Assembly (NCBI RefSeq): GCF_918697865.1
Contig: NZ_CAKKMV010000001.1
Coordinates: forward strand, 124,001-188,000
Reading direction: 5' to 3'
DNA: 64,000 nucleotides
DNA from: Massilia sp. Bi118
GTDB lineage: Bacteria > Pseudomonadota > Gammaproteobacteria > Burkholderiales > Burkholderiaceae_D
A program made the position numbers and the translations under genes. The notes beneath the pieces are model-generated. The model was not told the origin of the DNA. It did no database searches and saw only the letters and a list, made by a program, of their open reading frames with translations. This document shows, one piece after another, positions 35,694-44,702 of this stretch (its first letter is position 1; the number at the start of each line of letters is the position of its first letter).

Positions 35694-35836
35694 TTGGTGA
35701 GAATGTTTCTTGGTGGACGTAATATGAAATTGCATCATGGCAAAAAATGCAGTGCTTAGCCGGAGATAATGATTTCATACTGGAAACATTGGCTGTGCTG
35801 CGTCTCTCGCAAAACCTACTTGAAAGAAGAGATCCG

Positions 35837-36358
35837 ATGATCAAGCAATCGCGTATTACCCTGGTTGCGGCCCTGGCCGCCGTCGGCCTGGCCGTTCCCA
35901 GCCTCGGCATGGCAGCCAGCGCCACCGCGTCCTCGAGCAGCACTGTCGTGACGCCGATCACCATCACCAAGAGCGCCGACCTGGCGTTCGGCAAATTTGC
36001 CGCCGGCACCGGCGGTACCGTCACCGTCAGCACCAGCGGCGCCCGCACCGTAACCGGTACCGTGGTCGCAATGACCAGCACCACCACCGCCGCCAAGTTC
36101 GACGTGGCCGGCGAAACCGGTGCGACCTATTCGATCAGCCTGTCCGGCCCGACCGGCCTGACTTCGGGTAGCGACACCATGGCCTTCACCGCGGTGAGCG
36201 ACCTGACTGGCGCCAACGCCACCTCGGGCACCGTCACCAGCGGCACCCTGACCGCCGGCGCCCAGTCGATCTACGTCGGCGGCGTGCTGACCGTGGGTTC
36301 GGGCCAGGCGCCGGGTACCTACACCGGCTCGGTCGTCGCTTCGGTCGACTACAACTAA
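35837..36358 (+). CDS. DUF4402 domain exported protein (major pilin-like subunit)
   Basis: 173 aa with a signal peptide (SRITLVAALAAVGLAVPSLGMA). The mature part is Ser/Thr/Ala/Gly-rich beta strands: ITITKSADLAFGKFAAGTGGTV near the N-terminus and APGTYTGSVVASVDYN at the end, the DUF4402 pattern. It is the first gene of a four-gene operon with a chaperone and usher, so it is probably the main surface-fibre subunit. It has no cysteine pair, unlike classical type 1 pilins. Low sequence complexity is normal for such subunits. Confidence 0.85.
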   Translation: MIKQSRITLVAALAAVGLAVPSLGMAASATASSSSTVVTPITITKSADLAFGKFAAGTGGTVTVSTSGARTVTGTVVAMTSTTTAAKFDVAGETGATYSISLSGPTGLTSGSDTMAFTAVSDLTGANATSGTVTSGTLTAGAQSIYVGGVLTVGSGQAPGTYTGSVVASVDYN

Positions 36359-36379
36359 GCAGCAAGGAGCGTTTCCGCG

Positions 36380-36880
36380 TTGGCCGGCATGTTCCTGCGT
36401 CGCACCATCGCAATCCGGGCAGGCGGCTGGTCTATGGCCGTCTGCCTGGCGCTGGCTGCGCACGATACGCCAGCCCAGGAGATCGTGTTGACCGCGTCCC
36501 GCCCGATAGACTTCGGGCGCTTCATCGCGCGCTCCGGCGGCACCATCACGGTCAGCCCGAGCGGCGCGCGCAGCAGTACCGGCGCCGTCCTGCTGTTGAA
36601 TTCGCCCAGCGCCGGTCCCGCCGTCCTCAACGTCGGCAAGAGTACCAATGGCATCACCAGCAAGTCGGTGGCGATCACCCTGCCGCCCAATGGCAGCATC
36701 AGCATGAGCAGCGGTAGCAGCAGCATGCCCCTGAGCGCCTTCGTCACGTCGCCCGCGACGATCCTGACTGTCCCAGATGGCGGCCTGACGCTGTCGGTCG
36801 GGGCGACCATGACGGTCGCAGCCAATCAGCCGCGCGGCACTTACACGGGTTCGATCCCGCTCATCGTCAATTTTCAGTAG
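36380..36880 (+). CDS. Second DUF4402 exported protein (minor or tip subunit?)
   Basis: 166 aa, with a less typical signal region (TIAIRAGGWSMAVCLALAAHDTPA). The repeat of DUF4402 features is clear: PIDFGRFIARSGGTITVSPSGARS and QPRGTYTGSIPLIVNF at the C-terminus. It shares the ending of the first subunit (GTYTGS...V.F/Y). The TTG at 36380 sits 10 bases after AAGGAG, so it may be the start; ATG 36389 is the other option. It lies 21 bp after the first subunit and 7 bp before the chaperone gene. Confidence 0.8.
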   Translation: MAGMFLRRTIAIRAGGWSMAVCLALAAHDTPAQEIVLTASRPIDFGRFIARSGGTITVSPSGARSSTGAVLLLNSPSAGPAVLNVGKSTNGITSKSVAITLPPNGSISMSSGSSSMPLSAFVTSPATILTVPDGGLTLSVGATMTVAANQPRGTYTGSIPLIVNFQ

Positions 36881-36887
36881 AGTTCAC

Positions 36888-37718
36888 ATGGCTTTTTCCC
36901 CGTTGGCAAACCTTCGTTCCATCCTGCTGGCTGGTCTCCTGTTCTTCACGCAGTCGGCCTGGGCCGAGTTGATGCTGCACCCGACCCGCCTGGTATTCGA
37001 GAAGAACCAGCGTGCCGCGCAGATCGAGTTGATCAACAACGGCAGCACCCCCGCCACCTACCGCATCTCGCTGGTCAACCGCCGCATGAGCGAGAGCGGC
37101 CAGTTCGAACCCGTCGAGACCCCGGCGCCGGGCGAGCAGTTTGCCGATCCCATGCTGCGCTATTCGCCGCGCCAGATCACGCTGCAGCCGGGCATGGCCC
37201 AGACCGTGCGCGTCATGCTGCGCAAACCCGCCGAGCTGCTCGATGGCGAGTACCGCTCGCACCTGCAGTTCGAGCTGCTGCCCGAGGTCGCCGGCAACAG
37301 CAGCATCGAGAACCAGGGCGGCGCCAAAGAGATCGGCGTCGTCCTCAATACCCTGGTCGGCGCTTCGGTGCCGGTGATCGTGCGCCACGGCGCCACCAGC
37401 GCCACGGTGCGCCTGGCGAACCTGACGCTGGCGCGCGAGGGCAAGCAGCCGATGCTTTCATTCCAGTTCGAGCGCGAAGGCAGCAGCTCGGTGTACGGGG
37501 ATCTGGCCGTGAGCTTCACGCCGCGCGGCGGCCAGCCACAGCAGCTGGCACAGGTGGGCGGCATCGCCGTCTACACGCCGAACAAGCTGCGGAAGGCCGC
37601 CGTGCCGCTGCAGGTGCAAGGCGCTGCGCTGGCCCACGGCACCATCGAAGTGAGCTACCGCGACCGTCCCGAGGCCGGCGGCAGGCTGCTGGCCCAGGCC
37701 ACGCTGGAACTGCCCTGA
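36888..37718 (+). CDS. Periplasmic pilus chaperone (PapD-like fold)
   Basis: 276 aa, with a signal peptide (LRSILLAGLLFFTQSAWA). An immunoglobulin-like N-terminal domain starts ELMLHPTRLVFEKNQRAAQIELINNG, and LRYSPRQITLQPGMAQTVRVMLRKPAEL is the G1-strand-like region. It would hold subunits soluble and deliver them to the usher. It is longer than PapD (about 220 mature residues), with added C-terminal sequence. Gene order subunit-subunit-chaperone-usher supports the role. Confidence 0.88.
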   Translation: MAFSPLANLRSILLAGLLFFTQSAWAELMLHPTRLVFEKNQRAAQIELINNGSTPATYRISLVNRRMSESGQFEPVETPAPGEQFADPMLRYSPRQITLQPGMAQTVRVMLRKPAELLDGEYRSHLQFELLPEVAGNSSIENQGGAKEIGVVLNTLVGASVPVIVRHGATSATVRLANLTLAREGKQPMLSFQFEREGSSSVYGDLAVSFTPRGGQPQQLAQVGGIAVYTPNKLRKAAVPLQVQGAALAHGTIEVSYRDRPEAGGRLLAQATLELP

Positions 37719-37744
37719 AGTTTGCGGGACCGCTGAACCTGGCG

Positions 37745-40381
37745 ATGCGCCCGATCCGGACGCTCGCGCTGCCGCTGTTTCTGTCCGCGGTGCTGGCGGC
37801 GCCTGCCTTTGCGGCGGCGCCGCCGGCCGCCCCACGCGCCACGCCCGGCGCCGAATCCAACCTGCTGCTGTTCGAAGTGCGCTTGGGCGACCAGGTGCTG
37901 TCCGACGCCGTTACCGCCTACCAGATCGGCAAGGACATCTACCTGCCGCTGGGCGAGATGGCGCGGCTGCTGACCCTGGCCGTGCGGGTGACGCCGGGCG
38001 AGGGCAAGGCCAGCGGCTACATCCTGCAGGAAGAACGGGCCTTCAGCCTGGACGTGCCGGCGCGCGAGGTGCACATCGCCGGCAAACTGGAGGAGCTCGA
38101 CCGCTCGCAGATAAAACTGCAGGCCGACGAGATCTACGTGGCCAGCCGGCTGCTGGCGCGCTGGCTCCCGGTCGATCTCGGCGTCGATATGCCCAGCCTG
38201 ACGATCAAGGTGCGCCCGCGCGAACAATTGCCGCTGCAGGCGCGCCTGCAAAGACGCGAACGCGGGGCACAATCGGGCAGGTCGGGCGGCTATATCGACC
38301 CCGGCTATCCGCGCCTGGCCATTCCCTACCGCCTGGTGGACGTGCCCTTCATCGACCAGACCGCGAGCGTGTCCGTGGCCCGCTCGGGCGCCCACCGCGA
38401 GGCCGAATCGACCTACACCGGTTACTTGACCACCGACCTGCTGGGCATGGAGGCGGCGCTGTACGCCAGCTATAACAAGCGCGACCCGACCTCCGGCCTG
38501 CGTTTGACCCTGGGCCGCAACGATCCCGGCGCCGGCCTGCTCGGCCCCCTGCATGCGCGCAGCGCCCTGGCCGGCAGCGTGCCGGTGCAAGGCGTCGCCA
38601 ACATCTCGGCCAACAGCCCGACCGGCAATGGCCTCGCCCTCAGCAACCGCCCGCTGGACCAGCCGACCCGCTTCGACAGCCACAGCCTGCAGGGCGACCT
38701 GCCGCCCGGCTGGGACGTCGAACTCTATTACAACGATGCCCTGGTCGGCTTCCAGCAGTCGCGCCCGGACGGCAAGTACAGCTTCGACGACCAGCCCATG
38801 GTGTATGGTCCCAACGAATTCCGCCTGGTCTTCCATGGCCCGCTGGGGCAACTGCGGGTGGAGCGCCAGAGCTTCCTGCTGGAGCAGTCGGCGGTGCCGC
38901 CCGGCGCCGTCTACTACGATGTGGCTGCGCACCGCGACGTGTTCGGGCGCGCGCGCGCGCTGGCGCAGATGGAGTGGGGCGTGGGCGAGCACCTGAGCGC
39001 CAGCGCCGGCCTGCTGCGCCTGCCCGTGCTGCAGGACGAACAGAAATATGCCACTCTCGGGCTGCGCGGCTACCTGCAATCCTTCATCCTGAGCGGCGAT
39101 GTCGCACAGGCCGGCGACGGCGGCAAGCTGGCCCAGCTCGGCCTCAAGACCCGGATCGGCAATGTGTCGCTGTCGGCCAGCCGGGCCAGGCTGGACAACT
39201 TCACCAGCGAGTTCTTCCTGCCGACCTTCGACCCGGTGCGCCTGCGGGACGAGCTGCGCGCCGACGGCATGCTGGTGGGTTCGCTGGGCAAGGACATACC
39301 GATGGTGTTTCCGCTCTCGCTGCAGCTGCGCCGCGAGGCGCTGGCCTCGGGTCTCGAGAACCGCGAGGTGCAGGGACGGATGTCGGCCTACGGCGCCGGC
39401 CTGGCCGTCAGCAATGCCCTGCGCTGGCAATCGCTGTCCGGCCGCAGCCTGGCCGACGGCCAGCTGCAGGTGAGCCGCCGGGTCGCGGGCATCGGCCTGA
39501 GCGGCCAGCTGCAATACCTGATCAAGCCGCATGCGGAGCTGGGCAGCCTGGCGCTGGCCGCCGACCGTTATTTCGCCGACGGCTATGTCGGCAACCTCGG
39601 GCTGGTGCACACCTTCGGCAAGGGGCCGAACCGCCTGACGGCCTCGCTGAACAAGAGCCTGGGCAGCTATGGCCTGGGCCTGAACGCCTTCTACGGCAAC
39701 AGCCACGAGTACGGCGCCGGCGTGCAGCTGTTCATGGCGATGGGCCTGGAGCCGCGCGCCGCGCGCTTCCTGACGGACGCCCAGCCGATGGCGAACACCG
39801 GCGGCGCCTCGGTGCGGGTGTTCCTGGACAAGAACCAGAACGGCACCATGGATGCTGAGGACGAAGGGATACGCAACGCCGGCTTCACGGTCAACGGCGG
39901 CAACCACCTGAGCCGCACCGATGCAAATGGCATCGCCTGGCTCGGCCGGCTGCCGGCCAACCAGTACGTCGACATCGCCCTCGATCCGAACACCCTCGAA
40001 GACCCGCAATGGCAGCCGCAGCGCAAGGGCGTGCGCATCGTGCCGCGTCCCGGCAAGGTGGCGGAGATCGATTTCGCGGTCGGGATGACGGGCGAGATCG
40101 ACGGCACGACCTATTTGCTGGGCAAGGACGGCAAGCGCCCGATCGGCGACCTGAAACTCGAGCTGGTGGACCGCCGGCGCCAGGTGGTTGCCAGCCTGAC
40201 CAGCGCCGCCGACGGCTATTACGTCATCACCGGCATCTTCCCCGGCGACTACCTGCTGCGCATCACCCCGGACCAGCTCAAGCGCCTGGGCCTGAGCGAC
40301 ACCGGCATGCACCTGGTGACCATCACGCTGGACGGCAATGTGCTCAACGGCCGCGATTTCTACGTGCAGGCGGGGGAGTAG
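37745..40381 (+). CDS. Outer-membrane usher-like protein with C-terminal repeat domains
   Basis: 878 aa, with a signal peptide (LALPLFLSAVLAAPAFA). The N-terminal part (FEVRLGDQVLSDAVTAYQIGKDIYLPLGEMARLL) is followed by a large beta-barrel (about 230-720). The plug-like GDLPPGWDVELYYNDALVGF is in the usher pattern. The C-terminal ~170 residues form two carboxypeptidase-regulatory-like or SdrD-B-like units: FLDKNQNGTMDAEDEGI, then GYYVITGIFPGDYLLRI. This resembles the alternative, CS1/alpha-like or TcfC ushers more than FimD. It is the assembly platform for the DUF4402 subunits. Confidence 0.85.
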   Translation: MRPIRTLALPLFLSAVLAAPAFAAAPPAAPRATPGAESNLLLFEVRLGDQVLSDAVTAYQIGKDIYLPLGEMARLLTLAVRVTPGEGKASGYILQEERAFSLDVPAREVHIAGKLEELDRSQIKLQADEIYVASRLLARWLPVDLGVDMPSLTIKVRPREQLPLQARLQRRERGAQSGRSGGYIDPGYPRLAIPYRLVDVPFIDQTASVSVARSGAHREAESTYTGYLTTDLLGMEAALYASYNKRDPTSGLRLTLGRNDPGAGLLGPLHARSALAGSVPVQGVANISANSPTGNGLALSNRPLDQPTRFDSHSLQGDLPPGWDVELYYNDALVGFQQSRPDGKYSFDDQPMVYGPNEFRLVFHGPLGQLRVERQSFLLEQSAVPPGAVYYDVAAHRDVFGRARALAQMEWGVGEHLSASAGLLRLPVLQDEQKYATLGLRGYLQSFILSGDVAQAGDGGKLAQLGLKTRIGNVSLSASRARLDNFTSEFFLPTFDPVRLRDELRADGMLVGSLGKDIPMVFPLSLQLRREALASGLENREVQGRMSAYGAGLAVSNALRWQSLSGRSLADGQLQVSRRVAGIGLSGQLQYLIKPHAELGSLALAADRYFADGYVGNLGLVHTFGKGPNRLTASLNKSLGSYGLGLNAFYGNSHEYGAGVQLFMAMGLEPRAARFLTDAQPMANTGGASVRVFLDKNQNGTMDAEDEGIRNAGFTVNGGNHLSRTDANGIAWLGRLPANQYVDIALDPNTLEDPQWQPQRKGVRIVPRPGKVAEIDFAVGMTGEIDGTTYLLGKDGKRPIGDLKLELVDRRRQVVASLTSAADGYYVITGIFPGDYLLRITPDQLKRLGLSDTGMHLVTITLDGNVLNGRDFYVQAGE

Positions 40382-40439
40382 GCGCGATACAATCTCGTCC
40401 TTTGTGCGCGGCTTGTGCACGACAATGAGGCGCGGCGGG

Positions 40440-41672
40440 ATGGGCAGGATGGCAAGACGATACGATGTGGTGGTGATCGGCGCGGGCGCGGCCGGCATGA
40501 TGTGCGCGGCAGTGGCGGCCCGGCGCGGCAAGCGCGTGCTGCTGGTCGACCACGCGGCCAAGCTGGCCGAGAAGATTCGCATCTCCGGCGGCGGCCGCTG
40601 CAACTTCACCAACATCAACGCCGGCTGGCAGAACTTCGTGTCGGAGAATCCGCACTTCTGCCGCAGCGCGCTGTCCCGCTACACGGCCCAGGATTTTTTG
40701 ACGCTTGTAAAAAAATACCGCATCGCGCACCACGAAAAGCACCGCGGCCAGCTGTTCTGCGACGACTCGTCGGAGCAGATCATCCGCATGCTGAAGGACG
40801 AATGCGATGCCGGCGGCGTGCAGTGGCGGATGCCGTGCAAGGTGACCGGGGTGGAGCAGCTGTCCGAAGGCTTCGTGGTCGGCACGGATGATGGGCCTAT
40901 CGAGACAGGCAATGTGGTGGTGGCCACCGGCGGCCTGTCGATCCCGAAGATCGGCGCCACCGACCTCGGCTACCGTATTGCCAAAAGCTTCGGCCTGGGC
41001 ATCGTCGAAACGCGTCCGGGCCTGGTGCCGCTGACCTTCGACGGGCCGAGCTGGCAGCCTTTCGTACCGCTGGCGGGGATTGCGCTGGAGGTCGAGGTGG
41101 AAACCGGCAGCAAGAAAGGGAAGGGCGCCAAAGGTGAAGCCAGGTACGGCCACTTCCGCGAAGACCTGCTGTTCACCCACCGCGGCCTGTCCGGCCCGGC
41201 GATCCTGCAGATTTCCAGCTATTGGCAACCGGGCACGCCGATCGTGCTGAACCTGCTGCCGGAGCTGGACGTGGCCGAAGAGCTGATCGCTTCCAAGACC
41301 AGCGTGAAGAAACAGCTGGGCAATGTCCTGTCGCAGTGGCTGCCGGCGCGCCTTGCCGAGGGCCTGTTGGTGGCCAACGGTTTCGCCCCGGACGCGCGCC
41401 TGCCGGACATGGCCGACGCTAGATTGCGCAAGCTGGGCGATGCGATCAACCGCTGGGCCATCGTGCCGACCGGCTCCGAGGGCTATAAAAAGGCCGAGGT
41501 GACGCTGGGCGGCGTGGACACCCGCGAACTGTCGCAGCAGACCATGATGGCGACCAAGGTGCCGGGCCTGTATTTCATCGGCGAGACGGTCGATGTGACG
41601 GGCTGGCTGGGCGGTTATAACTTCCAGTGGGCATGGGCTTCAGGCTACGTCGCAGGTTCGTCTATCGAGTGA
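40440..41672 (+). CDS. FAD-dependent oxidoreductase of the HI0933/YhiN family
   Basis: About 410 aa. A Rossmann dinucleotide motif near the start (DVVVIGAGAAGMMCA), then LAEKIRISGGGRCNFTN, a family hallmark, and VVVATGGLSIPKIGATDLGYRIA; the C-terminal FAD stretch is PGLYFIGETVDVTGWLGGYNFQWAWASG. These are cytoplasmic flavoproteins of uncertain substrate. ATGs at 40440 and 40449 are both possible; 40440 has GGCGGG spaced upstream. It follows the usher by about 60 bp but is functionally unrelated. Confidence 0.9.
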   Translation: MGRMARRYDVVVIGAGAAGMMCAAVAARRGKRVLLVDHAAKLAEKIRISGGGRCNFTNINAGWQNFVSENPHFCRSALSRYTAQDFLTLVKKYRIAHHEKHRGQLFCDDSSEQIIRMLKDECDAGGVQWRMPCKVTGVEQLSEGFVVGTDDGPIETGNVVVATGGLSIPKIGATDLGYRIAKSFGLGIVETRPGLVPLTFDGPSWQPFVPLAGIALEVEVETGSKKGKGAKGEARYGHFREDLLFTHRGLSGPAILQISSYWQPGTPIVLNLLPELDVAEELIASKTSVKKQLGNVLSQWLPARLAEGLLVANGFAPDARLPDMADARLRKLGDAINRWAIVPTGSEGYKKAEVTLGGVDTRELSQQTMMATKVPGLYFIGETVDVTGWLGGYNFQWAWASGYVAGSSIE

Positions 41673-41711
41673 AGTGCTCAATGTGGCAATTGCGGCACAG
41701 GCTGAGAAAAC

Positions 41712-41741
41712 TTCGCACGGAGCCGGAAAAGCTGTTAGAAT
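41712..41741 (+). promoter_or_regulatory. Possible rpsU promoter
   Basis: TTCGCA (41712-41717) and TAGAAT (41736-41741) with an 18-bp gap, about 37 bp before the rpsU ATG. Moderate match only. Confidence 0.4.
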
Positions 41742-41777
41742 TTCGTTCTTCCCTAAATCCAACGGTTTCATTTTTAC

Positions 41778-41990
41778 ATGACCACTATCCGCCTTAAAGA
41801 AAACGAGCCGTTCGAAGTCGCTATGCGTCGCTTCAAGCGCACTATCGAAAAAACCGGCCTGCTGACCGAACTGCGCGCACGCGAGTTCTACGAGAAGCCG
41901 ACCGCAGAGCGCAAGCGCAAGCTGGCCGCCGCCGTGAAGCGTCACTACAAGCGTATCCGCAGCCAGCAGCTGCCGAAGAAGCTGTACTAA
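41778..41990 (+). CDS. rpsU: 30S ribosomal protein S21
   Basis: A 70-aa basic protein: [21 protein letters not shown], then [20 protein letters not shown]. It is involved in mRNA binding and initiation on the small subunit. It has no visible Shine-Dalgarno, just an AT-rich leader. First gene of the macromolecular-synthesis block followed by yqeY, dnaG and rpoD, an arrangement conserved in proteobacteria. A hairpin after it likely gives differential expression. Confidence 0.97.
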   Translation: MTTIRLKENEPFEVAMRRFKRTIEKTGLLTELRAREFYEKPTAERKRKLAAAVKRHYKRIRSQQLPKKLY

Positions 41991-42060
41991 TTCCATTCAG
42001 CTGCCCCAACCGGCGACGGCCTGTGCCAGTCCCGGCTTTCGAGGCCTGAATACGTCGAAG

Positions 42061-42090
42061 CCCGCTCCGGTCGATGCCGCAGCGGGTTTT
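42061..42090 (+). terminator. Hairpin with T-run between rpsU and yqeY
   Basis: CCCGCT ... AGCGGG followed by TTTT and more T's downstream (TTTTTCCCTTTT). It would reduce transcription past rpsU, as the internal terminator of the E. coli rpsU-dnaG operon does. Confidence 0.65.
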
Positions 42091-42129
42091 GCCTTTTTCC
42101 CTTTTCAAAAATAATACCGCGGAGAATCC

Positions 42130-42579
42130 ATGAGCTTGAAAGCACAACTGACCGACGACATGAAGAACGCGATGCGCGCCAAGGAAAGCGAACGCCTGGC
42201 CACCATCCGTCTCGTCCTTGCCGAAATCAAGCGCAAGGAAGTGGATGAGCGTATCGAGCTGGACGATGCCCAGGTCACCGCCGTCGTCGAAAAGATGATC
42301 AAGCAGCGCAAGGATTCGATCACCCAGTTCGAAGCCGGCGGCCGCCAGGACCTGGCCGATATCGAAAAGGCCGAGCTGGCCATCCTGTCGGCCTACATGC
42401 CGGCCGGCCTGTCGGACGAGGAAGTCGCCGCCGAAGTTGCCGCCGCCGTGGCCGCATCTGGCGCCGCCGGTCCGCAGGATATGGGCAAGGTCATGGGCAT
42501 CCTGAAGCCTAGGCTGGCTGGCCGCGCAGACATGACGGCCGTGTCGGCGCAGGTAAAGAAGGCGCTGTCGGGCGCCTGA
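42130..42579 (+). CDS. yqeY: GatB/YqeY domain-containing protein
   Basis: 149 aa, helical: MSLKAQLTDDMKNAMRAKE, LATIRLVLAEIKRKEVDERIEL, then LSAYMPAGLSDEEV and PQDMGKVMGILKPRLAGRADM. It resembles the tRNA-binding tail of GatB and is thought to act in tRNA-linked processes. It is found between rpsU and dnaG in many beta- and gammaproteobacteria. Confidence 0.93.
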   Translation: MSLKAQLTDDMKNAMRAKESERLATIRLVLAEIKRKEVDERIELDDAQVTAVVEKMIKQRKDSITQFEAGGRQDLADIEKAELAILSAYMPAGLSDEEVAAEVAAAVAASGAAGPQDMGKVMGILKPRLAGRADMTAVSAQVKKALSGA

Positions 42580-42733
42580 TGTCGTACCGGAAACGGCCAG
42601 GCGCAGCTGTCGGCATCCTTGCCACAGCGACGCCGGCGTTTTCCGATTCAGGGTGGCGATGCCCTGTTGCTTGCTGCAAATCAATTGCTAGCGGGCGCTG
42701 CGGTATAGTCTGAGTTTAGACAAACACTGTAGA

Positions 42734-42830
42734 GGTTGCTTCAAAATGGTCATGACTAGGCGCAGCGACGAAGACAGTGCGATTGCACGGCGAGTCGCTG
42801 CAACAATGTCATGGCCGTTTTGAAGCGACC
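42734..42830 (+). repeat. Three-tier inverted repeat immediately upstream of dnaG
   Basis: Outer arms of 23 bases, GGTTGCTTCAAAATGG plus TCATGAC at 42734-42756 and its partner at 42808-42830, match 20 of 23, and all three differences are U-G pairs in a plus-strand RNA. Next comes a perfect 8-bp stem, GCAGCGAC / GTCGCTGC (42762-42769, 42794-42801). At the tip is GTGC-GATT-GCAC (42777-42788). It ends 9 bp before the dnaG GTG. It may be a MITE or a translation-control structure. Confidence 0.75.
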
Positions 42831-42839
42831 GCATTTAAC

Positions 42840-44642
42840 GTGATTCCGCAATCATTCATTACCGATCTTCTCAACCGGATTGATATCGTCGATGTCGTTG
42901 GCCGCTACGTCCAGCTGAAAAAGGGCGGCGCCAACTACATGGGCCTGTGCCCTTTTCACAATGAAAAGTCGCCCAGCTTCACGGTGAGCCCGACCAAGCA
43001 GTTCTACCACTGCTTCGGCTGCGGCGCGCACGGCACCGCCATCGGCTTCCTGATCGAATACTCGGGCATGGGCTTCGTCGATGCCGTGAAAGACCTGGCG
43101 CAAGGCGTCGGCATGGTCGTGCCGAACGAAGATGACAAGATTCCGCCGGCCCAGCGCGCCGCCCAGCAGGCGCAGTCGCTGGCGATGACGGACGCGCTGA
43201 ACCAGGCCTGCGACTTCTACCGCGCCCAGCTGCGCCAGGCGCCGAACGCGATCGCCTATTTAAAAGGCCGCGGCCTGACGGGTGAGGTGGCGGCGCGCTT
43301 CGGCATGGGCTATGCGCCGGCCGGCTGGGACAATCTGCGCCAGGTGTTCAAGGACTACGAGGCCGTTGCGCTGGTCGAATCCGGCCTTGTCATCGACCGC
43401 GTGGACGAGGACGGCGGCAACAAGAAACGCTACGACCGCTTCCGCGAGCGCGTCATGTTCCCGATCCGGAACACCAAGGGCCAGGTGATCGGCTTTGGCG
43501 GCCGCGTAATGGATGGCGGCGAACCGAAATACCTGAACTCGCCGGAAACCCCGCTGTTCAACAAGGGCCAGGAACTATACGGCCTGTTCGAGGCGCGCCA
43601 GCCGATCCGCGACGCCGGCTACGTGCTGGTGACCGAAGGCTACATGGACGTGGTCGCGCTGGCCCAGCTCGGCTTCCCGCAGGCGGTGGCGACCCTGGGC
43701 ACGGCCTGCACCAGCACCCACGTGCAAAAGCTGCTGCGCCAGACCGACCACGTGATCTTCAGCTTCGACGGCGACAAGGCCGGCCGCCGCGCCGCCCGCC
43801 GTGCGCTGGAAGCCTGCTTGCCGCAGATGTCGGACGACAAGACCATCAAGTTCCTGTTCCTGCCGCAGGAGCACGATCCGGACAGCTATGTGCGCGAATT
43901 CGGCGGCGACGCCTTCGCCCGCGAGATCGACGAGGCGATGCCGCTGTCCTCCTTCCTGTTAAGGGAAGTCACGCAGGAGCACGACCTCGACACGCCGGAG
44001 GGCAGGGCGCACGCCCAGTTCGAGGCCAAGCCCCTGCTGCAGGCCATGGCTCCGACCGCGCTGCGCCTGCAGATCGTGCGCGGCCTGGCCAGCATGACCC
44101 AATCGACGCCGGCGGAGATCGAAGCCCTGTTCGAGCTGTCCAAGCCGGTATCGGTCGCGCGCAAGGCGCCGCCGCGCCAGGGACGGCCGGAGCCGGTCGG
44201 GCTGGAGCTGCAGATCATGCGCATGCTGGTAGCCCATCCGACTATCGCGCTGGACCTGGACGAAGCCGCGCTGCGCGCCTTCGACCACTTCGGCGCCGAG
44301 CCGGCCGACCGCCTGCGCTGGCTGGTCGAACAGGCCCAGGCCCTGGGTGCGAACGCCAGCTTCGCCGCGCTGTCGCAGCAGTTAAAGGAAGCCAGCACCG
44401 AGTTCGATCATCTGGTCGCGGAGATTGCATCCGAACCCGAATCGGATATCGATATGGATCGCGTATGGATCACAAGTGCCGTGCGGCAAATCAAGATGGA
44501 TGTTTTAAAACAGGAGTTGAACCAGTTGTTTTCCTCTGGGCTGACCCCAGATCAGGTGAGTGCCCGCTATCGCGAAATCACAGCACAGCAGGACCTCTTG
44601 ATGCGGGAAGCCGCAAACGACACCCCCGCGAAATTCGCCTGA
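42840..44642 (+). CDS. dnaG: DNA primase
   Basis: A 600-aa enzyme that makes RNA primers at the replication fork. The N-terminal CHC2 zinc domain has C37, H40, C58 and C61 (LCPFHNEKSPSF and YHCFGCGAHG). The TOPRIM core has VLVTEGYMDVVAL (Glu) and FSFDGDKAGRRAARRAL (DxD-type Asp). The C-terminal ~150 residues form the DnaB-binding region. GTG 42840 (IPQSFITDLLNRIDIVDVV) is the start that fits the family. The ribosome site is poor and lies beside the hairpin. A TATAGT at 42704-42709 may be a -10 box. Confidence 0.96.
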   Translation: MIPQSFITDLLNRIDIVDVVGRYVQLKKGGANYMGLCPFHNEKSPSFTVSPTKQFYHCFGCGAHGTAIGFLIEYSGMGFVDAVKDLAQGVGMVVPNEDDKIPPAQRAAQQAQSLAMTDALNQACDFYRAQLRQAPNAIAYLKGRGLTGEVAARFGMGYAPAGWDNLRQVFKDYEAVALVESGLVIDRVDEDGGNKKRYDRFRERVMFPIRNTKGQVIGFGGRVMDGGEPKYLNSPETPLFNKGQELYGLFEARQPIRDAGYVLVTEGYMDVVALAQLGFPQAVATLGTACTSTHVQKLLRQTDHVIFSFDGDKAGRRAARRALEACLPQMSDDKTIKFLFLPQEHDPDSYVREFGGDAFAREIDEAMPLSSFLLREVTQEHDLDTPEGRAHAQFEAKPLLQAMAPTALRLQIVRGLASMTQSTPAEIEALFELSKPVSVARKAPPRQGRPEPVGLELQIMRMLVAHPTIALDLDEAALRAFDHFGAEPADRLRWLVEQAQALGANASFAALSQQLKEASTEFDHLVAEIASEPESDIDMDRVWITSAVRQIKMDVLKQELNQLFSSGLTPDQVSARYREITAQQDLLMREAANDTPAKFA

Positions 44643-44693
44643 TCAATACCCGTGGCGACATGGGTGTTCTCGACTGGAAAATACGGGGGTGCG

Positions 44694-44702
44694 TGCTATA
44701 AT
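44694..44702 (+). promoter_or_regulatory. Extended -10 promoter before rpoD
   Basis: TGC-TATAAT, a full-consensus extended -10. No good -35 precedes it. It lies about 125 bp before the rpoD start and after the dnaG stop, giving rpoD its own transcript. Confidence 0.65.

Larger units (their letters stand above)
35449..35836. other. AT-rich non-coding region upstream of the pilus operon
   Basis: 388 bp without a convincing gene, far less GC-rich than its surroundings. It contains a tandem 10-mer (35604-35623) and a palindrome with a TTGACA inside it (35677-35693). A ribosome site (GAAAGAAGAGA) lies just before the pilin ATG at 35837. It is likely the regulatory region of the chaperone-usher operon. 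No -10 box at proper distance from the TTGACA is convincing. Confidence 0.6.

Noticed and set aside
37655..40618. 987-codon minus-strand open frame opposite the usher gene
   Set aside because: Shadow of the plus-strand usher and its neighbours; Gln/Ala/His-rich sequence without domains, while the plus strand has a signal peptide and family motifs.
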